The position numbers and the translations under genes were made by a program. Positions 1 to 6,793 of a stretch of DNA of 25,215 bases are shown here, piece by piece (positions within the stretch are counted from its first letter, which is position 1; every line of letters starts with the position of its first letter). The stretch covers positions 1-25,215 of the forward strand of contig CAMDXR010000009.1 in NCBI GenBank assembly GCA_945877725.1, written 5' to 3'. The stretch is from Limnohabitans sp. Rim8 (GTDB lineage: Bacteria; Pseudomonadota; Gammaproteobacteria; Burkholderiales; Burkholderiaceae_C). The notes beneath the pieces were generated by a model. It was not told where the DNA came from. It did not search any database and was given only the letters and a program-made list of their open reading frames with translations.

Positions 1-894
1 AATTTCGCCGCGCAAATAGGCCACCGTGAAGTCGTAAGCGGCTTGGGCAATGCCCATGTAAGTGGGCGACAGCGTCATGAACATATGGGGCCAGCGACTG
101 GCCGCCTGAAAGTAAAGGCCCTGCGGCATGAGGGCGGCGTCTTCAGGCACAAACACATCCTTGAACACCAGGTTGCGCGACACAGTGGCCCGCATGCCCA
201 ATGGGTCCCAATCGCCTTCAACCGTGAGGCCGGGTGCAGTGCGGGGGATGGCCAGGTACAAGGTGTCGCGGCGCGACAGGTCGGCGTCGGGTTTTTTCTC
301 GGTGCACAACACCCCAAAGTAGTGGGCAGCATCGGACAGGGATGCAAAGATTTTTTTGCCATTGACCCGCCAACCGCCCTCGACCTTGACGGCCAAGGTG
401 CCAAACGGCTGCGCCCCAGCAGCAGCAGCACCGCCTTCGGAAAAGGGCTGCGCATAAATGGCCCCTTCATTCACCACACGGCCAAAGTGCATTTTTTGGT
501 GTTGACGGTGGGTGGCCCGTTGCTCGGGGGTCATCTCCAGGTCTTCAGACAACAAACCGCTCCACAACATGGTGCAGACGTGCATGTTGAAAGTCAGCGC
601 TGTGGCACCACAGTAGCGCCCGATTTCGGCCGAGACCATGGCGTAGGTGGCGTAATCGGCCCCCTGCCCCCCGTGGGCTTCGGGCACGCACAGCGCCAGC
701 AGGCCGGAGCTGCGCAGGTCGTCGTAGTTGGCAAACGGAAACTGCGCATCGCGGTCGAGTTGGGCGGCACGCGGGGCAAATTGGTCGCGGCCCAGTTGCC
801 GGGCCAGCGCCATCAGGCGTTGCTGTTTGTCGGTGAGGGGGAAGTCGTCGCCACAAATGGGCATGGGATCGGCTGCGGGGATGTAAGCGGTCAT
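1..894 (-). CDS. Acyl-CoA dehydrogenase family flavoprotein, C-terminus cut by window edge
   Basis: Translating the minus strand from the ATG at 894 gives 298 codons open to the first base of the window, so the C-terminal part, including any C-terminal catalytic Glu region, is missing. The visible part has the acyl-CoA dehydrogenase layout: an N-terminal helical domain with PEAHGG near residue 74, then a beta domain with GGWRVNGKKIFAS and later DPLGMRAT and FVPEDA. The usual TEPxAGSD motif is replaced by PFSEGGAAAAG, a variant of a divergent acyl-CoA dehydrogenase subgroup whose substrates I cannot name. The start codon overlaps the stop of the upstream hydrolase by one base (TGATG), so the two are probably translationally coupled in one operon with the NicX-like gene. 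It is a second dehydrogenase, distinct from the one in the neighbouring ligase operon. The family call is firm and the substrate is unknown. Confidence 0.85.
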   Translation of the reverse strand, partial: MTAYIPAADPMPICGDDFPLTDKQQRLMALARQLGRDQFAPRAAQLDRDAQFPFANYDDLRSSGLLALCVPEAHGGQGADYATYAMVSAEIGRYCGATALTFNMHVCTMLWSGLLSEDLEMTPEQRATHRQHQKMHFGRVVNEGAIYAQPFSEGGAAAAGAQPFGTLAVKVEGGWRVNGKKIFASLSDAAHYFGVLCTEKKPDADLSRRDTLYLAIPRTAPGLTVEGDWDPLGMRATVSRNLVFKDVFVPEDAALMPQGLYFQAASRWPHMFMTLSPTYMGIAQAAYDFTVAYLRGEI

Positions 895-1814
895 CAGAAT
901 CTCTGCAAAAAAGGCAGCACTGCATTGGCAAAGCTGTCGGGTTGCTCAAAGGTCATCAAGTGGCCCACGCCGTTCAGGCACAGGGTTTGCGCGCCAGGGA
1001 TTTTTTCGGCCATGCGTTGCACGACGGCCGGGGATGCGGTTCGGTCGTGTTCAGCGGCCAGGCACAAAGTGGGCACCGTGATCGTGGGCAAAACAGCGCG
1101 TTGCTCGAACTGCACCAGCGCACCGAGTGCGGCTTTGTAGGCGGCAGGCGAGATCGAGCCCATGCAGGCTTTGGCTTGCGCCAGACCCGGGCCTGCATAA
1201 CCCGGCGCCAGCATGGTGGGCACCAAGTTATCGGCAACGTCGGCCATGCTTTTGCCTGCCTCTAGGGGGGCCAGACGCTGCGCCAAAAAGGCTTGCTGAA
1301 AGTCGCCACTGCCATGGCCAAACGCCGGGCTGCTGGCCGCCAACACCAAGCCCGCCACGCGTTCGGGGTGACGCGCCCACATTTGCAAGGCCACCATGCC
1401 GCCCATGCTGTGGCCTACCAACACGGCTTGGGGCAGGCCATGTGCATCCATCAGCGCGGCAAGTGCATCGACCAGACCGTCAAAAGTAAAGGGCTCGATG
1501 CTGGGGCTGTTGCCGTAGCCCGGCATGTCCCAAGCCAGGCTGGCATGGCCGGCTTGCGCACAGGTTTGCTGAATGGCCGCCCAGCCACTGGCGCGGCCAC
1601 CAATACCGTGCAAAAAAATAAGGGGAGGCTTAGCGGGGCTGGCACCCTGAATGCTCTCGGGTGCGACCTTTGCGCCGGGGTGGGTGCTTGCATGCGCAGG
1701 CACGGCGATGCTATGCGGGATCTCTTGCATGCCATTGCGCATGGCGTTGTTCATGCTGTTGTGCATGTCGTTGCTCATGTCGTTGTGCAGGTCGTTGTGC
1801 ATGCTGTTGTTCAA
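894..1814 (-). CDS. Alpha/beta hydrolase with repetitive N-terminal leader
   Basis: A protein of 306 residues if it starts at the TTG at 1814, which overlaps the stop of the upstream gene (TTGA). The hydrolase core begins near residue 62, with an HGIGG oxyanion segment (69-73), the nucleophile elbow GHSMGG (Ser136), an acid in EHDR (Asp257) and a GVGH His (His285). The family includes NicD, N-formylmaleamate deformylase, which works right after the dioxygenase NicX in nicotinate catabolism. Here too the gene directly follows a NicX-like gene, so hydrolysis of a ring-cleavage product, amide or CoA thioester is a reasonable inference. The first 29 residues are a four-residue repeat of the form Met-x-Asn-x, encoded by imperfect 12-base repeats. 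Besides the TTG, in-frame ATG codons lie at 1802, 1778, 1766, 1754, 1742 and 1730, so the true start is uncertain. No strong ribosome binding site decides it. Confidence 0.85.
   Translation of the reverse strand: MNNSMHNDLHNDMSNDMHNSMNNAMRNGMQEIPHSIAVPAHASTHPGAKVAPESIQGASPAKPPLIFLHGIGGRASGWAAIQQTCAQAGHASLAWDMPGYGNSPSIEPFTFDGLVDALAALMDAHGLPQAVLVGHSMGGMVALQMWARHPERVAGLVLAASSPAFGHGSGDFQQAFLAQRLAPLEAGKSMADVADNLVPTMLAPGYAGPGLAQAKACMGSISPAAYKAALGALVQFEQRAVLPTITVPTLCLAAEHDRTASPAVVQRMAEKIPGAQTLCLNGVGHLMTFEQPDSFANAVLPFLQRF
1729..1812 (-). repeat. Seven tandem imperfect 12-base repeats at hydrolase N-terminus
   Basis: Seven consecutive 12-base units occupy this stretch. On the plus strand they read atgccattgcgc, atggcgttgttc, atgctgttgtgc, atgtcgttgctc, atgtcgttgtgc, aggtcgttgtgc and atgctgttgttc. 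On the coding strand most units supply an in-frame ATG followed by codons for a hydrophilic x-Asn-x triplet. Because 12 is a multiple of 3, gain or loss of a unit would keep the frame and only change leader length. Confidence 0.85.
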
Positions 1815-2884
1815 GCCAACGCCGCGCTCACCACTTGCCCCGCCTCCACCACCACCGTGTCATCTAGGCGGATGGTGCAGTGGCGCATGGGCAAATCAAA
1901 GTGCCCCAGGGTGTGGCGGCCCGCCACTTCGTTGGCCCCGGTGGAGTACAAAAAGTTGCCCGCAAAGGCCCGCAGCTCGGTGCCGTTGCAATCGCGTTTG
2001 TCATAAAAGGCCATCGAATCCCAGCGTGCTGCCGGGTTCAGTCCAAAGCCCACATGCGAGACCGCATAGGCTGCACGGTGCCCTTCGGCCTCCTCCCAGG
2101 CTTTCCAGTAGCCGCGCATCATGTCCACATCGACGCCTGTTCCGTCGATGCGGGTCACACTGTCGTTTTCAATCGTCAGCTGAATTTTGTCGCGCAGATA
2201 GCTTTTAAAAGTCAGGTTGACATCGCCCGGGGCCATGACCAAAGTGCCCTGCACGCTGCCCGCCGCCGGAAACGCCAGCGCCAGCCCGCCGGGCCAGTGC
2301 GAGACCATGCCCGGTTTGGTGCAAAAGCCCCACACGCCGCCCACCACCGCTTGCTTCAAGTGGATGCGCAAATCGGTTCCGGCTGCCGATGTGACGTGCA
2401 TTTGCTGTGCGCCCCGCAGCTTTTTCATGGCCGAGCGCACCACGCCCTCTAAGGCCGGGTCGGGTACGGTGCGTTCCAAAATTTCGGGATGTTCGTTGGA
2501 CACCATCAACAAGCGGGGCATGTGGCCGTCGGCACCTTTCAAGATGGCGGGCAACTCGGGGGCGTGCAACAAGCCCTCGACTGTGCAGTCGACCACCATG
2601 TCGGCACGGGCCAGTGCAGCCACCACCGGGCCTAATTGCCCAATGGCATCGCTGGCACCCGTCGATCGCACGGGCGCTGGGGCCGTGAGCGGGGGCGAGG
2701 TGAGTGTGATTTCAAACACTTTGGCACCCATGCTCTCCAGTGCCAAACGGGCCAATTCCACATTCACCCGGCGCGACTGGGTTTCGGCCAACAACGTCAC
2801 CACCTCGCCCGGCTGTACTTTGCACAGGGTGAAGGTGCGGACAAAGGCCGCGATCCATTTGTGCTCTATTTTTTCTACCAACAT
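1811..2884 (-). CDS. NicX-like / M29-fold metalloenzyme (2,5-dihydroxypyridine dioxygenase-like or aminopeptidase-like)
   Basis: A protein of 357 residues with the general sequence of the family annotated as leucyl aminopeptidase M29, which also contains NicX, the mononuclear Fe(II) 2,5-dihydroxypyridine 5,6-dioxygenase of nicotinate catabolism. From memory, NicX binds iron through two His and one Asp, the last two as His-x-Asp near residues 318-320. Here His277 (SHVGFG) and the HFD at 328-330 fall at nearly the same positions. A further His324 lies nearby (GRHTLGHFD). I did not find the full set of ligands of a two-metal M29 peptidase. The start has a good ribosome binding site (GGAG about 7 bases upstream). 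The next gene is an alpha/beta hydrolase overlapping by 4 bases, the same pairing as nicX-nicD, and a MarR regulator is divergent, as NicR-type regulators often are. A role in oxygenolytic or hydrolytic cleavage of a ring is inferred; the substrate is not known. Confidence 0.75.
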   Translation of the reverse strand: MLVEKIEHKWIAAFVRTFTLCKVQPGEVVTLLAETQSRRVNVELARLALESMGAKVFEITLTSPPLTAPAPVRSTGASDAIGQLGPVVAALARADMVVDCTVEGLLHAPELPAILKGADGHMPRLLMVSNEHPEILERTVPDPALEGVVRSAMKKLRGAQQMHVTSAAGTDLRIHLKQAVVGGVWGFCTKPGMVSHWPGGLALAFPAAGSVQGTLVMAPGDVNLTFKSYLRDKIQLTIENDSVTRIDGTGVDVDMMRGYWKAWEEAEGHRAAYAVSHVGFGLNPAARWDSMAFYDKRDCNGTELRAFAGNFLYSTGANEVAGRHTLGHFDLPMRHCTIRLDDTVVVEAGQVVSAALA

Positions 2885-2946
2885 GTTTTTCTCCAGAGCC
2901 GCTGAGCAGCCGAGCCAACTCGCATTAAACGCGTCACAGAAAACAG

Positions 2947-2980
2947 TTTATATGAATATTCATGTAATTTCATCCATAAT
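2947..2980. promoter_or_regulatory. Divergent promoter/operator region with perfect 12-base palindrome
   Basis: The 102-base spacer between the NicX-like gene (minus, starts 2884) and the MarR gene (plus, starts 2987) contains the perfect palindrome ATGAATATTCAT at 2952-2963, flanked by further half-site-like TTCAT. A minus-strand -10-like TATAAA (2952-2947) abuts it. A plus-strand -10-like CATAAT lies at 2975-2980, which would place transcription start at about the ATG at 2987. The -35 elements are poor on both strands. The size and position suit a MarR dimer site controlling both directions. The palindrome is seen directly; its function is inferred. Confidence 0.5.
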
Positions 2981-2986
2981 GACCCT

Positions 2987-3514
2987 ATGCCCAAAACCCC
3001 CGTTTCGCAGCCACTGCCACTGCCACTGCCCGCTTCACCTTCACCTTCACTTTCACCCGGGTCGGCGCTTGGGCTGAGCATGAACAACGCTACCGGCTTT
3101 GTGGACGATTACTTGGCGTATTTGCTGGCACGCGCCAGCCACTTGATTTCGAGCGAGTTCCATGCGGTGGTCGAAGCCAATGGCTTGAGCCTGATGGAGT
3201 GGCGCGTCATGGCCAGTTTGTCGGGTAAAGATGCTTTAAGCGTGGGCGAGTTGGCCAACATCGTGCTGGCCAAGCAACCCACTGTGACCAAGTTGGTGGG
3301 CCGCATGGAAGATGCGGGCTGGGTCAAACGGGTGGATGCACCGCATGACAAACGCCAGTCCCTGGTGAGCCTGACGCCTGCTGGTCAGCGCAAAGTCAAA
3401 CCCCTCTTGGACCAAGCCCGCGCCCATGAGTCGCAAGTGATGGCAGACATTGGCACAGCCGAAGTGGCCCAGCTCAAGCGCACGCTGGAAAAAATTATCC
3501 GGGTTCGGGCTTAG
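2987..3514 (+). CDS. MarR-family transcriptional regulator
   Basis: A protein of 175 residues from the ATG at 2987, or 144 residues from the ATG at 3080 (Met32), which is the more usual MarR size. The winged-helix domain shows a helix-turn-helix at about 86-107 (SVGELANIVLAKQPTVTKLV) and a wing containing DKR (121-123) followed by SLVSLTPAG. The first 31 residues are a Pro/Leu/Ser-rich tail encoded by hexanucleotide repeats and are not typical of the family. Neither start has a clear ribosome binding site, and initiation at 2987 could be leaderless. It is divergent from the NicX-like operon and convergent with the Rid-family gene, sharing the bases TTAG between the two stop codons. It most likely represses the NicX-like operon and itself, with an aromatic acid or CoA thioester as ligand, by family analogy. 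Confidence 0.9.
   Translation: MPKTPVSQPLPLPLPASPSPSLSPGSALGLSMNNATGFVDDYLAYLLARASHLISSEFHAVVEANGLSLMEWRVMASLSGKDALSVGELANIVLAKQPTVTKLVGRMEDAGWVKRVDAPHDKRQSLVSLTPAGQRKVKPLLDQARAHESQVMADIGTAEVAQLKRTLEKIIRVRA
3011..3057 (+). repeat. Hexanucleotide repeats in the 5' end of the MarR gene
   Basis: Three copies of ccactg (3011-3028) are followed by four near-copies of ttcacc (3034-3057). In frame they encode the Leu-Pro and Ser-Pro run of the N-terminal tail. Both units are multiples of three, so copy-number change would not shift the frame. Confidence 0.8.
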
Positions 3515-3912
3515 GACAAATCCGGCACCACCGCCGTGACCTCGATCTCGACCTGGGCGCGGTCTTCCACCAGATCGGCCACCTGCACCAAGGTCATGGC
3601 GGGGTAGTTTTTGCCAATGACCTCTTGATAAACCTTGCCCAGTTCTCTGCCTCGGGCCAAATACTCTTTCTTGTCTTTGACGTACCAAGTCATGCGGGCC
3701 ATGTGCTGCGGGCCGGCTCCGGCACAAGCCAGCGTGTCGACAATGTTTTGCAGCGCTTGGCGGCATTGGCCCACAAAGTCGTCGGTTTCAAACTGGGCCT
3801 GCCCGTTCCAGCCGATCATGCCCGCGACGAACACCATGCGGCCGCGCGCTTCAATGCCGTTGGCATAGCCCTTGGCGGGTGCCCACCCTTCTGGTTGCAA
3901 AACGTTGAACAT
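3511..3912 (-). CDS. Rid (YjgF/YER057c/UK114) family protein, possible enamine or aminomuconate-type deaminase
   Basis: A protein of 133 residues, the normal size for Rid proteins, with GRMVFVAGMIGW near residues 24-35 and the C-terminal QVEIEVTAVV strand. RidA imine deaminases use an Arg (Arg105 in E. coli) before the conserved Glu pair. Here that position is Asp113 (VADLVEDR), while the IEIE-type Glu residues (122, 124) remain, so it is unlikely to be an archetypal RidA. Rid-fold 2-aminomuconate deaminases act on aromatic amine breakdown products. The A. evansii 2-aminobenzoate cluster also encodes a protein that was called a translation inhibitor, the old name for this family. It is last in the operon, 9 bases after the ligase stop. 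Removal of the amino group from an enamine intermediate is the natural inference. Confidence 0.88.
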   Translation of the reverse strand: MFNVLQPEGWAPAKGYANGIEARGRMVFVAGMIGWNGQAQFETDDFVGQCRQALQNIVDTLACAGAGPQHMARMTWYVKDKKEYLARGRELGKVYQEVIGKNYPAMTLVQVADLVEDRAQVEIEVTAVVPDLS

Positions 3913-3921
3913 GGCAGTTCC

Positions 3922-5595
3922 TTAGCTATTGAGTTGACGCAGCTTGAAGCGCTGCAATTTGCCGGTTTCGGTGCGCGGCAGCACGTCTAAAAAGACGATT
4001 TTGCGCGGGTACTTGAAGGGCGCAATGGTTTGCTTGACGTGCTCTTGCAATGCTTTTTCCATTGGGGCATCGCCCACATGCCCGGGTTTGAGCACCACAA
4101 AGGCCTGCACGATCTGCCCCCGGTCTTCGTCGGGCATGGCCACCACGCCGCACTCGGCCACCGCCGGGTGGAGCAACAAGGCCCCCTCGACTTCAGGGCC
4201 TGCAATGTTGTAGCCCGCCGAGATGATCATGTCGTCGTTGCGGGCTTGGTAGCTGAAGTAGCCATCGGCGTCCATGACGAAGGTGTCACCGGGCAGATTC
4301 CAACCGTCTTTTACGTAGTCTTGCTGGCGCGGATCGTCCAGATACCTGCACCCAGTGGGGCCGCGCACGGCCAGTCGGCCCACGGTGCCCGGCGCTACGG
4401 GTTGCATGTCGTCGCCCACTATTTGGGCCACGTAACCCGGCACCACTTTGCCAATGCTGCCGGGGCGCACTTGGTCTCCGGCGCTGGAGATATAGATATG
4501 GATCACCTCGGTGCCGCCAATGCCGTCGGTCATCTCGATGCCTGTGGACTGCTTCCACAATTGGCGTGTGGCGTCGGGCAGGGCCTCACCCGCCGATACC
4601 GGGTGCTTGAGGCTGGACAATTCAAATTTTGAGGCGATGGCCGCCATTTGGCGGTACATGGTGGGCGCGGTGTAGCACTGCGTGACTTGGTACTTGGCAA
4701 TGGTTTGCAGCAAGGTTTCGGGGGTGTGCTTTTCGAGCAAAACGGTACTGGCCCCATAACGCAACGGAAACGCCAGCAAGCCACCCAAACCAAAGGTGAA
4801 GGCAATGGGCGGGGTGCCGCAGACCACGTCAGTGGCTTGCATGTTCAGAATATGACGGGGAAACAGGTCACACATGGCCAGCACGTCCCGATGAAAGTGC
4901 ATGGTGCCCTTGGGCTTGCCGGTGGTGCCACTGGTGAAAGCAATCAAACAGACATCGTCCCGACTGGTGGGGTGCGGTGCATACACACCCGAAACTTGGG
5001 TCATGCGTTGCTCTAGGCCTTGCGACTGTGGGCTTCTGAAATGCACCACTTGCTTCAAGCAGGCTTGGTAAGCGGGGTGGCCGGGTGTCATGCAGTGCTG
5101 CAGTTCATCGGCCAGCAAACTGTCGCACAAGGCTGCGCTGACTTGCGCTTTGTCAATGATTTGCGCCAACTCGCCTGCGCGCAACAAGGGCATGGTGGGC
5201 ACCACCACCAAACCTGCATGCAAGGCCCCTAAAAAACAGGCGGCCATCATGGGGCTGTTGCCTCCGCGCAGCAAGATCCGGTTGCCCGCGACCAAGCCCA
5301 TGTCTTGCGTCAGCACTTGGGCAATGCGGTGGCTTTTGTCTTGCAGTTGGGCATAGGTCCAGCTGAAATCTCCGCCACCCGTGGCGAAGTCGCTCACCCC
5401 ATGCACCGCGATGCGATCACCTCGGCCTTCGCGCACATGGCGATCCACCAACTCCATGGCGCAGTTGATGTGCGCAGGGTATTGCACTTCGGGTGCATCG
5501 AACAAAAACTCGGGCCACTGCGCCATGGGTGGCAAGCGGTCACGGGCAAATGTGTCGGTGTGGCTGCTGGGGGCCAGCGTGCTGAGGGGTGTCAT
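3922..5595 (-). CDS. abmG: 2-aminobenzoate/benzoate-CoA ligase (AMP-forming)
   Basis: A protein of 557 residues of the ANL superfamily. The AMP-binding loop TSGTTGKPKG lies at 221-230, a GGTE motif follows in the middle, then the hinge region GWNLPGDTF and YQARNDDMIISAGYNI, and the C-terminal catalytic Lys is in TGKLQR (Lys546). The sequence style (HINCAMELVDRH near the N-terminus, GDQVRPGSIGKVVPGY) matches benzoate-CoA and 2-aminobenzoate-CoA ligases rather than acetyl- or fatty acyl-CoA synthetases. The start has a GGAGG site at ideal spacing. It would activate the aromatic acid with ATP and CoA in the cytoplasm, the first step of the pathway. Choice of 2-aminobenzoate over benzoate or salicylate rests on the neighbours (fused monooxygenase/reductase, Rid protein), not on active-site residues. 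Confidence 0.88.
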   Translation of the reverse strand: MTPLSTLAPSSHTDTFARDRLPPMAQWPEFLFDAPEVQYPAHINCAMELVDRHVREGRGDRIAVHGVSDFATGGGDFSWTYAQLQDKSHRIAQVLTQDMGLVAGNRILLRGGNSPMMAACFLGALHAGLVVVPTMPLLRAGELAQIIDKAQVSAALCDSLLADELQHCMTPGHPAYQACLKQVVHFRSPQSQGLEQRMTQVSGVYAPHPTSRDDVCLIAFTSGTTGKPKGTMHFHRDVLAMCDLFPRHILNMQATDVVCGTPPIAFTFGLGGLLAFPLRYGASTVLLEKHTPETLLQTIAKYQVTQCYTAPTMYRQMAAIASKFELSSLKHPVSAGEALPDATRQLWKQSTGIEMTDGIGGTEVIHIYISSAGDQVRPGSIGKVVPGYVAQIVGDDMQPVAPGTVGRLAVRGPTGCRYLDDPRQQDYVKDGWNLPGDTFVMDADGYFSYQARNDDMIISAGYNIAGPEVEGALLLHPAVAECGVVAMPDEDRGQIVQAFVVLKPGHVGDAPMEKALQEHVKQTIAPFKYPRKIVFLDVLPRTETGKLQRFKLRQLNS

Positions 5596-5620
5596 GGTGC
5601 CTCCTTGTGTCCAGGCGCGG

Positions 5621-6790
5621 TCAGGTTTTGAGCACGTCTTTGCCGATGATCAATTGCTGCACTTCGGTTGCGCCTTCGTAAATGCGCAGAGCCCGGATTT
5701 CGCGGTACAGGGATTCAACAATGCAGCCTTTTTTAACGCCCATGCCGCCGTGCATCTGCACCGCCATGTCAATGATTTGCTGGGCGTTTTCGGTGGCGGT
5801 CATCTTGGCCATGGCGGCTTCTCGGGTGATGCGCTGCCCTTGGTCGCGCAACCAAGCGGCACGGTAAGTGAGCAAGGTGGCGGCGTCGAGCATGGTCGCC
5901 ATTTGGGCGATTTTGGTTTGGGTGATCTGGAAATCGCCCAGGCTTTGGCCAAACATTTGGCGCGAACGGGCCCATGCAATCGACTCGTGCAGCGCCCGGC
6001 GTGCAAAACCCAAAGCGGCTGCGGCCACCGAGGTGCGAAACACATCGAGTGTGGCCATGGCCACCTTGAAGCCTTGACCGGCCTCCCCAATGCGTTGCCC
6101 CTCGCCAACACGGCATTGCTCAAACTTGAGGGTGGCTAGGGGGTGCGGGGCCACCACATCAATGCGTTCTTCGATCAACAGCCCGGGGGCATTGGCATCC
6201 ACGATGAAGGCCGAGATGCCGCGCGCGCCCGGTGCTTCGCCCGTGCGGGCAAACACGACATAAAAATCGGCAATGCCGCCGTTCGATATCCAGGTTTTGC
6301 GGCCGTTCAGCACATAGCCATCGGCCGTTGGGGTGGCACTGCACTGCATGGCGGCCACATCGGACCCCGCCTCGGGTTCGCTCAAGGCAAACGCCGACAA
6401 GGCCTGACCCGAAGCCACACGCGGCAGATAGCGTTGTTTTTGGTCGGGTGTGCCCATGAGGCTGATGGCCCCGGTGCCCAGCCCCTGCATGGCAAAGGCA
6501 AAGTCGGCCAGCCCATTGTGAAAGGCCAGCGATTCACGCAACAAACACAGTTGCCGCGTGTCGATTGCATCAGCTGCCGCACCATAAGCCTGGCCCGACA
6601 CCGCGTGCCTTAACCAGCCCCCTTCACCCAGCAGGCGAACCAGCCGAATGCATTCAGCGTCTACCGCATCGCGGCTTTCGTCGTGGTGGGGATGCGCCAG
6701 ATGTTGCTGGCACCAAGTGTCCAAGCGCGATTTGAATTCGCGGTGGGGGTCTTCAAAAAAAGGCCAGTCCAGTTCTGCGGGGTGGGTCAT
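5621..6790 (-). CDS. Acyl-CoA dehydrogenase (beta-oxidation step of the aminobenzoyl-CoA operon)
   Basis: A protein of 389 residues with the full family layout: an N-terminal helical domain, SEPEAGSD at 137-144, a WISNGG flavin-site segment, and the C-terminal IYEGATEVQQ. The Glu of that last motif (372) sits where medium-chain acyl-CoA dehydrogenases keep the catalytic base, so it looks catalytically complete. It would oxidise a cyclic or ring-opened acyl-CoA with an electron-transfer flavoprotein as acceptor. The gene lies 25 bases upstream of the ligase and starts 3 bases after the crotonase-family stop, so it is operonic. It corresponds to one of the three beta-oxidation genes reported in the A. 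evansii 2-aminobenzoate cluster. Confidence 0.92.
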   Translation of the reverse strand: MTHPAELDWPFFEDPHREFKSRLDTWCQQHLAHPHHDESRDAVDAECIRLVRLLGEGGWLRHAVSGQAYGAAADAIDTRQLCLLRESLAFHNGLADFAFAMQGLGTGAISLMGTPDQKQRYLPRVASGQALSAFALSEPEAGSDVAAMQCSATPTADGYVLNGRKTWISNGGIADFYVVFARTGEAPGARGISAFIVDANAPGLLIEERIDVVAPHPLATLKFEQCRVGEGQRIGEAGQGFKVAMATLDVFRTSVAAAALGFARRALHESIAWARSRQMFGQSLGDFQITQTKIAQMATMLDAATLLTYRAAWLRDQGQRITREAAMAKMTATENAQQIIDMAVQMHGGMGVKKGCIVESLYREIRALRIYEGATEVQQLIIGKDVLKT

Positions 6791-6793
6791 GCT

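Noticed and set aside
43..1140. Plus-strand open frame of 365 codons
   Set aside because: It lies antisense to the acyl-CoA dehydrogenase and hydrolase genes, which have clear family motifs. Its own translation shows none.
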